The notes: generated from the letters alone by a model not told the origin. A stretch of 64,000 bases of DNA from Lumbricus terrestris (GCA_949752735.1 OX457053.1:9623491-9687490), one strand, 5' to 3'; shown: positions 1 to 10,085, numbered from the stretch's first letter. Numbers and translations: made by a program.

Positions 1-63
1 GATCTGATGGATCCGCGTATGATGGAACGAGACACAAAGTCCTTTCTCGGACACTGGACACTG

Positions 64-93
64 GATTGCTCCAGGTGGACATCTGGAGCAATC
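64..93. repeat. 11-bp stem-loop
   Basis: GATTGCTCCAG, 8-nt loop, CTGGAGCAATC. Function unknown; the sequence around it (1-240) shows no clear gene. Confidence 0.8.
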
Positions 94-779
94 TTCCATC
101 GAGAATTTCGCCAGAAAAGGCGCTAGAGAAACATTCGCAGCTTATCTTTAGCTGCACCTGTTCTAGAATTTATTGTTAAACATGAATATCAGCCACGAAT
201 ATCACAAGTACCTTCAAGAGAGATTATAATTGCGCAATAAAAAATATGCAGATGCAAAGACCAAAATTCGTCTACAAGCATTATATTCATACATATGCAT
301 TCGCATATACATAATTATTAATAATAATAATAATAATAATTATAATAATAATATGTAGTTTTCATATAATACATATTTTCATGGATATATGTAGAGTTGT
401 ATACGTGCATATTATGCCTGTATACTTAGGTGCATGCTTGTGTGAATTTACACTTATATATATATATACACACAATTCGCATTACACATGCATACATCTA
501 GTATATATACATATATATATGCATTTATATATATATATCTGTGTGTGTGTTTCTTTGTTTCATGCCGTGTTTATAACGTAGACCGGAAGCAGTTGCGCTG
601 ACAAATGACTTCCGGTGTCTTATGCATCTCCTCATCGTCGTCCGCTTTTATCGCCCACCGCGAACGACTTTCACTGTCACAGTAATTACACTCTTCTCTA
701 TATATAGCTCTTGGTTGTCGTCTCAATCTCTAGACTTATATAGCGCATGCACTTACGATATACGTACTGCAGCTACTTT

Positions 780-936
780 ACAAAGTCTTTCTCTCTCTTC
801 CTCTGTCTCTCTTTGTTGGTCTGTCTCTGTCTGTCTGTATGTCTGTGTGTCTGTCTGTCAGTCTCTCTTTCATACTCTGTCTCTTTTCTCTGTCTCGGTC
901 TGTCTCGCACTTTCTCTCTCTCTCTCTGTCTCTGTC

Positions 937-972
<36 letters not shown>

Positions 973-1145
973 AAACTCTATCTCTCTGTCTATCTGTCTC
1001 AGTATGTCCGTCTCTCTCCTTTTCTCTGTCTATTCTGTCCGTCTGTCTCTCTGTCTGTTTGCCTGTCTTCCTCTGTCTCTCTGTCTGCCTCTGTCTCCCT
1101 TTCTCTGTATCTCTGTCTATATGTCTCTGTCTGCCTGCCTCTCTG
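780..1145. repeat. Pyrimidine-rich (TCTG/TC)n tract
   Basis: Long TCTGTC and CTCTCT runs, giving Ser/Cys/Leu-rich translations in all plus frames. Ends near an (AT)n run (1206-1236). Confidence 0.95.
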
Positions 1146-1203
1146 CCTTCATATTTATATATATATTTATATATATATTATATTTCTTCTTCATATACAT
1201 AGG

Positions 1204-1238
<35 letters not shown>

Positions 1239-1310
1239 TTTCCATTTAACATGTCTTCATATATTTGTAATATTTCTGTAATATTTCTTCTTCGTATATG
1301 TATATATATT

Positions 1311-1735
1311 CAGTGGCGTAACTACGGGGGCGGCACGGGGGGCAGCCGCCCCCCCAAATGGAAGGGCTGCTCCCCAGCTGCCCCCCAATCCCTGCGTTTG
1401 TTTTACTTTTTACTTTTACGAGTGATAAAGAATTAAAGAATGCTATATAATTTCTGACTTATTTTATTTTTTATACAACTTCCTGTACAACTTCTTATAG
1501 GGTGGGTGATTGGAAAGTGGGATAGGTCACTATAGTGCACTGTGGGACAGACAAGCTAGTGAGGCTTGCATGCGTATTATGTCCAATACTGTAATACATC
1601 CAAAATCTAAAAATACATAGTCTATGGCAATATACCGATGCCGATGCACGCTTTAATTGCTAACGGTAGCCACCCCATCATTTTAAGCTGCCACCCCACT
1701 GCCCCCCCATGAAAAAATAACTGGCTACGCCACTG
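1311..1735. mobile_element. hAT-like MITE, CAGTGGCGTA family
   Basis: Ends CAGTGGCGTAACTA / TGGCTACGCCACTG, exact 8-bp duplication TATATATT (1303-1310, 1736-1743). 425 bp, GC-rich near the ends, no transposase seen. Confidence 0.9.
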
Positions 1736-1952
1736 TATATATTTATATATATATAATATATATATATATTATATATATATTCCATATAACATTTCCCTCG
1801 CTCTGTTGGACTTATCAGCCTATCAATGATTAATGGATGTATATATATAACTTCAAATACCTGGGTCGATGATGTATACTAAAGAGAGATGCGAGCAGGA
1901 TGTCAAACACAGGATAAAAAAACAGCTTGGCAGAAATGGAGAGATCTATCTG

Positions 1953-2798
1953 CAGGGCCGTCTTATCCAGTAGGCACAGTAGGCTCTGTGCCTATAGGGC
2001 CTACGAACTTACCAGGGGCCTACGAAATCCTGAAAAAATATAAATGCAGTGATTGGTCAATGACCGGAAAGAACAAGCAGAAAACGAAAACTTGCAAATT
2101 TAATTTTAACGAGCTAACTTTTTTAAGGCTAGAGTTAGCTAATGAAACAGTAACATTGGCTAAGCTATATTATGTTAACTTTGCGGCTCTTTGCATTCGC
2201 GAAATCGCTTAGACGTCTATAACGTCTTCAAATGTCATTTCTTGCATTAGGCTAAGTCGTCTTCAATTAAAAGTAATGCAGGGGAGGATAATCGTGCCTG
2301 TCCCATCGTTGACCGAAGGTAATTTTTGATAATTTTCAGTTTCGAAAAAGAACGTTCACCTTCACAACTTGTTCCAAAAATAGAAAGATATATTCGAAAA
2401 GCAATATTGACATTTGGAAAACTGGAGACCAGCTTGTCAGCTATTTGTGACCTAATCATTTCAGCTACAGATTTATTGTCTGCACACATTCGAGAAAACA
2501 AAAGAAATTCGTCAATAAATGCATCTTCTAGATCACATGGATATATCTCAAATAATGTCTTTGCTCTAATCACTATTTCTTCAGTTGAAAAAGTTCTGTC
2601 AAGAAGAAAATTAAATCTTTCATGTAGTGTTGCGTAAGTTGCTAGCCGCTTTCCCATCTCAGTAATAGATCTAAGTCTGTCTATGATCACGTAGAAAGTC
2701 TGGGTGCGGAATTAATCTATTCGTAGGCCATAGGGGCCTACGAATAGATTACTATGCAAAAAGTGCCTAGGGCCTACAATGACCATAAGACGGCCCTG
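1953..2798 (-). mobile_element. hAT transposon derivative with C-terminal transposase remnant
   Basis: Perfect 14-bp terminal inverted repeats CAGGGCCGTCTTAT (1953-1966 and, inverted, 2785-2798). Perfect 8-bp target duplication TCTATCTG (1945-1952, 2799-2806). Repeated GGGCCTACGAA-like subterminal motifs at both ends look like transposase binding sites. Internally, 2690-2247 on the minus strand encodes the hAT dimerisation domain. Only the end of the transposase is left, so the element cannot move itself. Confidence 0.95.
2247..2690 (-). pseudogene. hAT transposase, C-terminal part (ZMYM/TTF-type)
   Basis: 147 codons ending at a natural stop. Contains the hAT C-terminal dimerisation motif: NVNIAFRIYLSIF followed by GERSFSKLKIIKNYLRSTM and a final LIEDDLA. 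N-terminal BED/TTF finger and the catalytic DDE part are missing; the first Met is arbitrary. Related domesticated proteins in animals carry the same motif, but the intact terminal repeats here say transposon. Confidence 0.9.
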
Positions 2799-2990
2799 TC
2801 TATCTGGTGTGTTGTGTGACCCAAAAATCACGGCTATCCTCAAAGGAAGGATATACAGGACAATGATAAGACCTGTGCTGATTTATGTAGCAGAAGCATG
2901 GACACTGAGAAGAAAAGAGGACTGAACAGAAATGAGAATGCTACGATGGATACTCGGGTCTCACTAAGAGACAAGCAAAGAAATGAAAAC

Positions 2991-3177
2991 TGTTGGAATA
3001 ATGATACACATTCTAGATGGCGCTAGCATAGATGACTGTAGATGACTCTATATAATTTAGTCTATGTTATACGTCACTTCCTCCTTCTTCTCCGTTCCGT
3101 GTTTTGTGCTAGTAGTTAAGATGACATGTGACAATCTTTATCTCCTTTAATCGTGAATAAAGCTCTGCATTCCAACA
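2991..3177 (+). repeat. Copia 5' LTR
   Basis: 187 bp, TG...CA ends with 8-bp inverted tips (TGTTGGAA / TTCCAACA). Contains a TATA-like CTATATAAT near 3049 and a polyadenylation signal AATAAA at 3156-3161. Identical to the 3' copy at every position compared. Confidence 0.97.
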
Positions 3178-3191
3178 GGTTATGTGCCCAG
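3178..3191 (+). promoter_or_regulatory. Primer-binding site matching the initiator-tRNA anticodon arm
   Basis: GGTTATGTGCCCAG directly after the LTR matches the complement of the anticodon stem-loop of initiator methionine tRNA (GGTTATGGGCCCAG) with one mismatch. Drosophila copia is known to prime with a 5' half of that tRNA; this element seems to use the same mode. The tRNA comparison is from memory. Confidence 0.75.
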
Positions 3192-3471
3192 GTCGAACGC
3201 AGGACGACTGGTTAATTCCCAGGACGACTGGTCGACTAATATTTTTCGAGTTTTCTCGTTAATTATCCGAGTCGATAGAAGCTGAAGTTTCTTCTTGGTC
3301 TCGCGTCAAAATGGCGGCATTGGAAGAACTACAGCAGCAAGTTTTGAGAATTCAGGAGAAAATTAGCACAGAACAGGTAATGTAGCGACAACAGTTACTA
3401 CAAATTCCGTCGGAGGTTTACCGGAAGCGAAGCATCTTGATGGCAAAAATTATGGTGATTGGAAATTCTGG

Positions 3472-6400
3472 ATGCAAAATTTCTTAATTGACGCAGGTTT
3501 ATGGCGCTGTGTTTCGCCAAAAGAGGGCCAGACTGTTGATCCGGATTTGGACTTACGTGCGTTAGCCAAAATCAATCTCAGCCTAAAACCCTGTTCAACC
3601 AGAGTCACGAAGAAATGCCAGACTGCGAAAGCTGCTTGGGACGCATTGAGAGGTGAATATGAAAGCACTGCTCTTGTTCGTCTGATTGGACTGTATTCCA
3701 GTTTGTTTAAGACAAATTTTGAGAACTTTCCTTCGATGCAGCAGTATGTAGATCACATTTTGTCAATTGCAGAACAATTGGAATCAATTGGTCAACCTTT
3801 TCAGGACAATGTTGTTGGAGGCATAATTCTTGGAGGTCTTCCAGATCAGTATAGGCCTTTAATATTGGGCATTCAAGGATCAAAGCAAGACACAACAGTT
3901 GAGTTTGTAAAAAGTCTTTTGCTTCAGGACAGTGTTAAGGAGCTAGGAGCAAGTACGACTTCGGTTGCAACTCATTCAGCATTTTCAATGGGCAGGTCTC
4001 AAATGAGCAGGTCCCACAAGGGCATGTCCCAGATGAAAAGTAAGCCAAAAGGACCACGTTGTTTTGAATGTAATCGTTTTGGTCATATTCGTTCGCAATG
4101 TGAGAAGGTCAAGGTTAAACCACATAAGAATTCAGCCAACGCGAATTTTGGTGCTGTGTCAGCCCAAACGAATTTTTCAGTTTCATCGGTGCAGCCTACC
4201 TCGATGAATGATGATTGGTATCTTGATTCAGGTGCCACGGTACATCTAACATCTCGACTTGACTTGCTTAAGAATTTTTCTTCAGATTCTAGTCAAGAGG
4301 TTGGAATTGCAAATGGAACAAAGTTAAAAAGTACTGGAATGGGAACATTATCGATTCCGTTGTCAACAAAGAAAACAATGGAAATTTCAGATGTTGTTCA
4401 TGTACCAGATTTGGCTATAAATCTTTTAGCAGTTAACAGAATTGCTCAGGAGGGTAAAACTGTTTTGTTTGACAAGAAAGGCTGTCGCATAGTTAATCAG
4501 CAGGTGAAGGTCAATCCAAAAAGTGTCATTGGAACTGCCACAGAAGTCAATGGACTGTATCGTTTGAACTGTAAGCAATCTCGTATGTTTGCTGCGCTGT
4601 CAACGAACTCTGTAAACTTATGGCATCGTCGCCTTGGACATCTTAATCGGCCTTCTATGCGCCTACTTCGAAGCACTATGTCTTCAGGTGTTCAGTCTGA
4701 AGGGACGGCAACTATTCCCTGTGAAGCTTGTGTGAAAGGCAAACAGCATCGCAAACCGTTCAAGAAAACAGGAGCCAAACGAGCGAAGCACGTTCTTGGT
4801 CTTGTTCATTCTGATATTTGTGGTCCAATGCATGTTTCATCAGTTGGTGGAGCACGGTATTTTCTGACATTGATTGATGATTTCACGAGACACTCGGTTG
4901 TCTATTTTCTGAAATCAAAGACTGAGGTACTGGAGAAGTTCAAGGAGTACAAATCTCTTGTTGAGAATCAGACTGGTAAACGTATCAAAACTCTTCGAAC
5001 AGATAATGGTACTGAATATGTCAATGAGAATTTTCTGAGTTTCTTACGACGTTGTGGAATTCGTCACGAAACCACGATTCCGTATACTCCTCAGCAGAAC
5101 GGAGTTGCTGAACGTCTGAACAGAACTTTGGTAGAACGAGCTCGAACAATGATTCTAGAATCCGGAGTAAGCACAGATTTTTGGGCAGAAGCAGTAAATA
5201 CAGCCAATTATCTGAAGAATCGGTCACCTACAAAAGTCTTACCAAATATGACACCTCAAGAGGCATGGACAGGAGAAAAACCTGACCTAAGCCATCTTCG
5301 TGTTTTTGGTTGCAAAGCTTTGGTGAAAATTCCTGAAAATAACCGCAAGAAATGGGACTCTAAGTCAAAAGAGTACATCCTCGTTGGTTACTGTGAAGAA
5401 AGCAAAGGTTACAGAATGCTTCATCCTGTTACAAAGAAATTCACTCGATCCAGAGATGTTGTTTTCTTTGAATCTCAGTTTCCTGTTCGACATTCGTCTT
5501 CAGATGATCCTTTTCCGGATGTTGCGGATGACAACTCATCGCAAACTGTCACTTCAGACATTCATAATCAACAGCAGTTTCAGAATACCCAAACTCATGT
5601 TGAAGTGGGGGAGTCTGATGGTTCAAAGGAGTTTGGTGGATCAAAGACTAATCTTACTGATGGCTCGAACACTGGCTCGGAAATAAACTCTGTGGAAGAA
5701 GATTCTGGTGGATCAAATATTTCAGTGGTCAATAAGGACATAACTGATGATGGAGAAGTGATACGAGACACATTTGAGAGGCCAAAAAGAACTCGTATTC
5801 CAAATAAGCAAATATTCAATGAGAATTTTGTTGTGCATCAAGCTACATTGTGTAAAAGTACTGATCCAGCAACTGTTGAAGAAGCACTTACTTCTCAATA
5901 TGCAGAAGAATGGAAACGTGCAATGGAAGAAGAAATTCAGGCACATGTTGAAAACCAGACATGGACATTATCTGATGTACCTACTGGGAGAAAAGCAATT
6001 AAGTGCAAATGGGTCTTCAAAACAAAGCTGAAATCTGATGGTACAGTTGAGCGTTACAAAGCTCGTTTAGTGGCTAAAGGATGTTCACAAAAACCAGGCA
6101 TTGATTATGAGGAAACGTACTCGCCGGTTGTACGTTATACTTCCATTCGTCTTCTGATGGCACTGGCTGCAAAATATGACCTTGACATTGATCAAATGGA
6201 TGTCACAACAGCATTTTTGCATCCTGAGCTCGAAGAAGAAATTTACATGGAATTGCCAGGTGGTTTTCGGCTGAATGGTAAAACTTGTCGACTAAAGAAG
6301 TCAATTTATGGTCTGAAGCAAGCAAGCCGAGCCTGGAATAAGAAATTGGATAAGTTGTTGAAAGAACTTGGATTTGTGCAATCAAATTTTGACACTTGCA

Positions 6401-7413
6401 TTTACTACAGATGTGAAAACGGAAAGATCTTAATCATTGCAGTGTATGTTGATGATCTTTTAATTCTCTCGAACAACAAGGGGGAGAAACAGAATTTGAA
6501 AGCAGATCTAATGAAACGTCTCAAGATGAAGGATCTTGGTGAGGCACACTATTGTGTGGGCATTCATATCCAAAGAGATCGTGATACAGGAACGATATCA
6601 CTTGATCAAGAGAAATATATTGAAGAAGTGCTCAACCGCTTCAATATGACTGAGTGCAATGGGGTTTCAACTCCACTTGATCCGAATCAAGATTTGTTTG
6701 GAGAAGAATTTCTTCCTAACAGTCAACAGCAAGAAGAAGAAATGAGAAACATTCCTTTTCAAGAAGCTGTGGGTAGCCTTATGTATGCAGCACAGGCTAC
6801 AAGACCAGACATCGCATTTGCAGTGGGGGTCATGAGCAGATTCAATAACAACTATGGAAAAACTCATTGGGTTGCAGTGAAAAGAATCTTTAGATATCTT
6901 CGGCAGACTGCAAGTACCAAACTAGTGTACAGGAGAACCAATGAAGATTTGATTGGGTTTTGTGATTCTGACTGGGGTGGTGATAAAAGGGATCTGAAAT
7001 CAACCACAGGATACACTTTTGTTTTAAGTGGTGCCGCAATAAGTTGGAACTCAAAGAAACAACCAACAGTTGCAAAGTCAACAACTGAAGCAGAGTACAT
7101 GGCTTTAAGCATGGCTGCTACAGAAGCTATCTGGTTAAAGGGACTTCACAAAGAACTTGTTCCTCAAGCTTCAGATGTCGTGGAGATTTTCTGTGATAAT
7201 AAAGGGGCGATTGATCTTGCTAGAAATCCCGGATATCGACCCAAGACCAAGCACATTGCTGTGCAGCATCACTTCATTCGAGACAGAATTGCAATTGGAG
7301 ACATTCTGGTTAAACAGATTGAAACAACAAACATGGTTGCTGACTGTTTAACGAAAGGACTGTGTAAAGATTTGCATAACAAATGCATTTCTGGGATGGG
7401 GTTAGAAAAATAA
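3472..7413 (+). CDS. Copia Gag-Pol polyprotein (5' end in another frame)
   Basis: 1313 codons from the first ATG of the long frame; the same frame is open back to 3367 and still looks like Gag (HLDGKNYGDWKFW), so this Met is not the true start. Order by residue: Gag to ~190; zinc knuckle CX2CX4HX4C at 197-210; protease DSGA at 252-255; pre-integrase LWHRRLGHLN with H385, H390, C417, C420; integrase D448, D511, E547 (D-X35-E); reverse transcriptase ~850-1090 with YGLKQA and YVDD at 992-995; RNase H with DSDWGGD from 1165, E1206 and D1242. All catalytic residues I checked are present. An upstream ATG at 3311 opens another frame (MAALEELQQQ) that stops at 3383-3385, 16 nt after the main frame opens; joining them needs a one-base shift, and no slippery heptamer is visible. 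The protein drives reverse transcription and integration of the element. Confidence 0.95.
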   Translation: MQNFLIDAGLWRCVSPKEGQTVDPDLDLRALAKINLSLKPCSTRVTKKCQTAKAAWDALRGEYESTALVRLIGLYSSLFKTNFENFPSMQQYVDHILSIAEQLESIGQPFQDNVVGGIILGGLPDQYRPLILGIQGSKQDTTVEFVKSLLLQDSVKELGASTTSVATHSAFSMGRSQMSRSHKGMSQMKSKPKGPRCFECNRFGHIRSQCEKVKVKPHKNSANANFGAVSAQTNFSVSSVQPTSMNDDWYLDSGATVHLTSRLDLLKNFSSDSSQEVGIANGTKLKSTGMGTLSIPLSTKKTMEISDVVHVPDLAINLLAVNRIAQEGKTVLFDKKGCRIVNQQVKVNPKSVIGTATEVNGLYRLNCKQSRMFAALSTNSVNLWHRRLGHLNRPSMRLLRSTMSSGVQSEGTATIPCEACVKGKQHRKPFKKTGAKRAKHVLGLVHSDICGPMHVSSVGGARYFLTLIDDFTRHSVVYFLKSKTEVLEKFKEYKSLVENQTGKRIKTLRTDNGTEYVNENFLSFLRRCGIRHETTIPYTPQQNGVAERLNRTLVERARTMILESGVSTDFWAEAVNTANYLKNRSPTKVLPNMTPQEAWTGEKPDLSHLRVFGCKALVKIPENNRKKWDSKSKEYILVGYCEESKGYRMLHPVTKKFTRSRDVVFFESQFPVRHSSSDDPFPDVADDNSSQTVTSDIHNQQQFQNTQTHVEVGESDGSKEFGGSKTNLTDGSNTGSEINSVEEDSGGSNISVVNKDITDDGEVIRDTFERPKRTRIPNKQIFNENFVVHQATLCKSTDPATVEEALTSQYAEEWKRAMEEEIQAHVENQTWTLSDVPTGRKAIKCKWVFKTKLKSDGTVERYKARLVAKGCSQKPGIDYEETYSPVVRYTSIRLLMALAAKYDLDIDQMDVTTAFLHPELEEEIYMELPGGFRLNGKTCRLKKSIYGLKQASRAWNKKLDKLLKELGFVQSNFDTCIYYRCENGKILIIAVYVDDLLILSNNKGEKQNLKADLMKRLKMKDLGEAHYCVGIHIQRDRDTGTISLDQEKYIEEVLNRFNMTECNGVSTPLDPNQDLFGEEFLPNSQQQEEEMRNIPFQEAVGSLMYAAQATRPDIAFAVGVMSRFNNNYGKTHWVAVKRIFRYLRQTASTKLVYRRTNEDLIGFCDSDWGGDKRDLKSTTGYTFVLSGAAISWNSKKQPTVAKSTTEAEYMALSMAATEAIWLKGLHKELVPQASDVVEIFCDNKGAIDLARNPGYRPKTKHIAVQHHFIRDRIAIGDILVKQIETTNMVADCLTKGLCKDLHNKCISGMGLEK

Positions 7414-7440
7414 CACTAACCTAATTTTCTGAGTGTGTAT

Positions 7441-7450
7441 AAAGTGGGGG
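7441..7450 (+). promoter_or_regulatory. Polypurine tract of the copia element
   Basis: AAAGTGGGGG lies directly against the 3' LTR, the usual place for plus-strand priming. One T interrupts the purines. Confidence 0.75.
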
Positions 7451-7637
7451 TGTTGGAATAATGATACACATTCTAGATGGCGCTAGCATAGATGACTGTA
7501 GATGACTCTATATAATTTAGTCTATGTTATACGTCACTTCCTCCTTCTTCTCCGTTCCGTGTTTTGTGCTAGTAGTTAAGATGACATGTGACAATCTTTA
7601 TCTCCTTTAATCGTGAATAAAGCTCTGCATTCCAACA
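7451..7637 (+). repeat. Copia 3' LTR
   Basis: 187 bp, identical to 2991-3177. AATAAA at 7616-7621 would end element transcripts. Followed at once by the AAAAC target duplication. Confidence 0.97.
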
Positions 7638-7970
7638 AAAACATACAAGAGAAAGTAAGAGTTGCCTGTATATCTGACAAGATACGTGGGGTAAGATTGA
7701 GGCGGTATGGACATGTGAATCGGGCGGCGGATGCCCCAACTTCAAAAGAATAATGATGGTGGAAGTGCAGGGCCAACGCAGTCGGGGGGGGGGGGCAGAA
7801 GAAGAGGTGGACGGACGGACGGACATGATCCAGCAGGACCTCAAACTAATCAATCTGAGACCAGACGACTCGCGTAACAGAACCATATGGATACAATGGA
7901 TACGAGTGGCTGACCCCTCTCCAACGAGGGACTGACTATTGACTAATCCAAGCCAGAATGAAAAGAGGAG

Positions 7971-7973
<3 letters not shown>

Positions 7974-8014
<41 letters not shown>
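7974..8014. repeat. (AT)n at the 3' end of the split LINE
   Basis: Pure TA run right after GAGGAGAAT. May be the expanded LINE tail. Followed by GTGTTT-rich and (CTGT)n sequence to 8230 and (CCGT/CCAT)n at 8365-8425. Confidence 0.85.
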
Positions 8015-8018
<4 letters not shown>

Positions 8019-8499
8019 TTGTCTGCGTGTGTTTGTGTTTGTGTTTGCGTTTGCGCTTGTGTTTGTGTGCACGTGTGTGATATTGTGTGATCTAACGTCC
8101 ATAAGACATTCACCGAAGACGGACTGAGCGACTTGTCCGTCAATCCTATCTGCTTGTCTGTCTCTGTCTGTCGCTGTCTATTTGTGTGTCTGTCTCTGTT
8201 TGTCTGTCCGTCTGTCTGCGTCTGTCTGTCAAAGTCGTCCATGTATAACATTTCCCTCGCTCTGTCTGACTAATCATCCGATCAATGATCGGTCGATTGA
8301 TGGATGGATTGATGATCCTTCATACGTGATTATTATCCAACAACCCATGCAAACCGACACACGGAGATATGTCCGTCCATCCGTCCGTCCGTCCGTCTGT
8401 CAATCCATCCATCCATCCATCCATTCACCTTTCCTCTTTCCAAATAATCCAACAAAAATATCACCACGATACAAGCTGCAAAGGTCAGCAACGAGACTC

Positions 8500-8650
8500 C
8501 CCTGCGAGACCACCGAACGAGAACACCCACCGAGAACACCTCCGAGACCACCCACCAAGACCACCCACCAAAACCACCCACTAGGACCACCCACCAAGAC
8601 CACTCACCAATACCAACCCACAGAGACCGCCAACCGAGACGACCACCCAC
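8500..8650. repeat. ACCACCCACCAA minisatellite next to the GTPase exon
   Basis: Irregular 12-15 bp units ending 36 bp before the RASD-like donor. Intronic. Confidence 0.8.
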
Positions 8651-8686
8651 CCGCCCACCCTGCATCCCTGCCAGACGCGCACCTAC

Positions 8687-9152
8687 CCGTCATCAGCGAC
8701 AGTCTCCTCATCGCAGGAAACGGATCGTTGCCGGACGTATCCAGGATGTCGAGACGATAGGACTCGCCGCGGATACGGTAGACCTTCCGATGGAAGTTCT
8801 CGATCGTCGGCGTATACTTGTCGTCGTACTTGTTGTCGAGGAAGCGGGACACGATGGAAGTCTTTCCGACCTTCGAAGACCCGACGAGGACCAAGCGAAA
8901 GCAGTTCTTGAGCGGCGGGGTGCACCCTTCCACGCCTCCTCCTCCTCCTCGTCCTTTCCCTCGTCGAAGTCCACTTCCACTTCCGCCCTCGACGCCGTCG
9001 TCGTCGTCGTCATCGTCTTCCGCTGCTCCGAGATGAGGTTCCAACTCGGAGGCTGACGCAGCTGCTCCTCCTCTTCCTCCTCCTTTTCCTCCTCCTCTTC
9101 CTACTCCTGCCGTTGTTTCCAGGTCTTCCTCGATCTCGGTTGGTCCCAGCAT
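8687..9152 (-). CDS. RASD1/RASD2-like (Dexras1/Rhes) small GTPase, first coding exon
   Basis: About 155 codons from ATG at 9152 (in-frame TGA upstream) to a donor ACGG/GTAGGT at 8687/8686. Residues 1-75 are low complexity: Gly-rich with a run of seven Asp. From residue 79 the Ras fold starts: LKNCFRLVLV, P-loop GSSKVGKT (91-98), effector region YTPTIENFHRK (113-123), switch II DILDTSGN (135-142), then PFPAMRRLSLMTG. The DTSGN in place of DTAGQ and the SSKVGK P-loop are typical of the RASD group rather than classical Ras. These are membrane-linked GTPases; the C-terminal CAAX box would be in a later exon. No continuation was found between 1 and 8686, so the intron probably runs off the left edge, or the copy is incomplete. 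Which of the two vertebrate paralogues it matches cannot be said. Confidence 0.88.
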
Positions 9153-9295
9153 CTCTTCGGATGTTCGTTCAGCCGAAGTTCGATCTCACTATGCTGTAAC
9201 ACATGCACACGGAAACTCAGTATGCGAGTAAGGGGCATGTTATATTCGAATAAGTATTGCTGTATTTGCACACACTATATTGCACAATAGTCCAT

Positions 9296-9364
9296 TAATT
9301 AATTAATTAATTAATTAATTAATTAATTAATTAATTAATTAGTCCGTATATTAATTAATTAATT
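9296..9364. repeat. (TTAA)n microsatellite
   Basis: ATTA/TTAA run with one short break at 9341-9350. Confidence 0.95.
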
Positions 9365-9536
9365 CAAGAAACCTACTCAGAAGGGCTCCCAGCCCAGCCA
9401 CGGCAAAAAACAGGACTTAAGAGATATATGAAACAAATTTTGATTGGTCAGATGTAATAAACGCAGCTTTGAAGGTTAAGTCATTCCAGATGGACGGCCC
9501 TACAACCGAGAAAGCTCAGCATTGTCTGGTAGCCCG
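9362..9536 (+). repeat. Interspersed repeat family (CTCAGAGG...CCCAGCC type), copy 1
   Basis: Shares with 44103-44310, 42285-42475 and 58895-58990 the order CTACTCAGA-GGCTCCCAGCCCAGC, GACTTRAGAGATWTATGAAA, TTGGTCAGATGTA, GACGGACGGCCCTACAACC-like and GAGAAAGCNCRGC. Likely a SINE or short LINE tail; class not resolved. Confidence 0.6.
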
Positions 9537-9615
9537 TACAAAGGTAACAAAATGCAAAATATCGGAATACATGTTGTATTCCGATATTTTGCATTTTGTT
9601 ACCTTTGTACGGGCT
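9531..9615. repeat. Perfect 41-bp hairpin with a 3-nt loop
   Basis: Arms 9531-9571 and 9575-9615 pair without a mismatch; loop TGT. Left arm starts AGCCCGTACAAAGGTAACAA. It abuts the repeat copy at 9362-9536. Confidence 0.97.
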
Positions 9616-9974
9616 TGTTCACGTTTATCTATATATGATATATCGACCGTATATCTGGCGTCAACCCACAGTTGACTCTTCAATGAGTTGATCAGGTGAA
9701 TTCCGTCACCACCTATGTCTGTTTGAATGAGAGCCACGCCATTTAGGTTTCCGTGAAAGGACAGCGCTCGTCCGAGATCTTACTTTCTGAAATGAGCCAG
9801 CGGATAATAGGCTACTGGGACTTGACCTGCGTTGTATATTTTATGCATAAAGCTAATATCAATGCGTTCGTCGATCGTTTACCTGCTTCGATTATTAGAC
9901 TTTAGTAATGTTTATAATCTTTAGATTACATGCAGCTGTAGATAAACAGCAAACTGTAGGCCTATAGGTTAGGG

Positions 9975-10085
9975 ACTTAGGGTGACCATACGTCCCGGTT
10001 TTCCGGGACATGTCTCGGTTTTTCGTGGTGCGTCCCGGTGTCCCGACGACTTAGGGAAAGGAACAAAATTGTCCCGGTTTTTGAC
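9975..10085. mobile_element. Probable hAT (Zaphod/Tip100-like) terminal fragment
   Basis: AGGGTGACCATACGTCCCGG followed by repeated TCCCGGTTTT words, as in ends of Tip100-like elements (recalled, not searched). No partner end found. Confidence 0.4.

Larger units (their letters stand above)
2991..7637 (+). mobile_element. Full-length Ty1/copia LTR retrotransposon
   Basis: 4647 bp bounded by two identical 187-bp LTRs (2991-3177 and 7451-7637) that begin TGTTGGAA and end TTCCAACA. A 5-bp target duplication AAAAC flanks it (2986-2990 and 7638-7642). A primer-binding site follows the 5' LTR and a purine tract precedes the 3' LTR. The single polyprotein frame has the copia order: Gag, protease, integrase, reverse transcriptase, RNase H. 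Identical LTRs point to a very recent insertion. It sits inside an older non-LTR element. Confidence 0.97.
1850..7966 (+). mobile_element. Non-LTR retrotransposon 3' fragment, split by two later insertions
   Basis: Three pieces belong together: 1850-1952, 2807-2990 and 7643-7966. Read in order they give the end of an endonuclease/reverse-transcriptase ORF: FKYLG..., CEQDVKHRIK, AWQKWRDLS, ILKGRIYRTMIRPVLIY, AEAWTLRRKED, MRMLRWILGSH, RLRWYGHVNRAADAP, then DMIQQDLKLINLRPDDSRNR and RVADP. The YLGS/AEAWTLRRK/RWYGHV pattern is typical of RTE- or Nimb-like LINE C-termini. Several stops and frameshifts show it is dead. Its 3' end runs into an (AT)n tract at 7974. The order of insertion is LINE first, then hAT and copia. 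Confidence 0.85.

Noticed and set aside
622..1281. Long Ser/Cys/Leu-rich open frames
   Set aside because: They translate a (TCTG/TC)n tract and are open in several frames.
8604..8686. Continuation of the GTPase ORF past 8687
   Set aside because: The frame leaves the Ras fold at a GTAGGT donor and enters ACC-repeat sequence.
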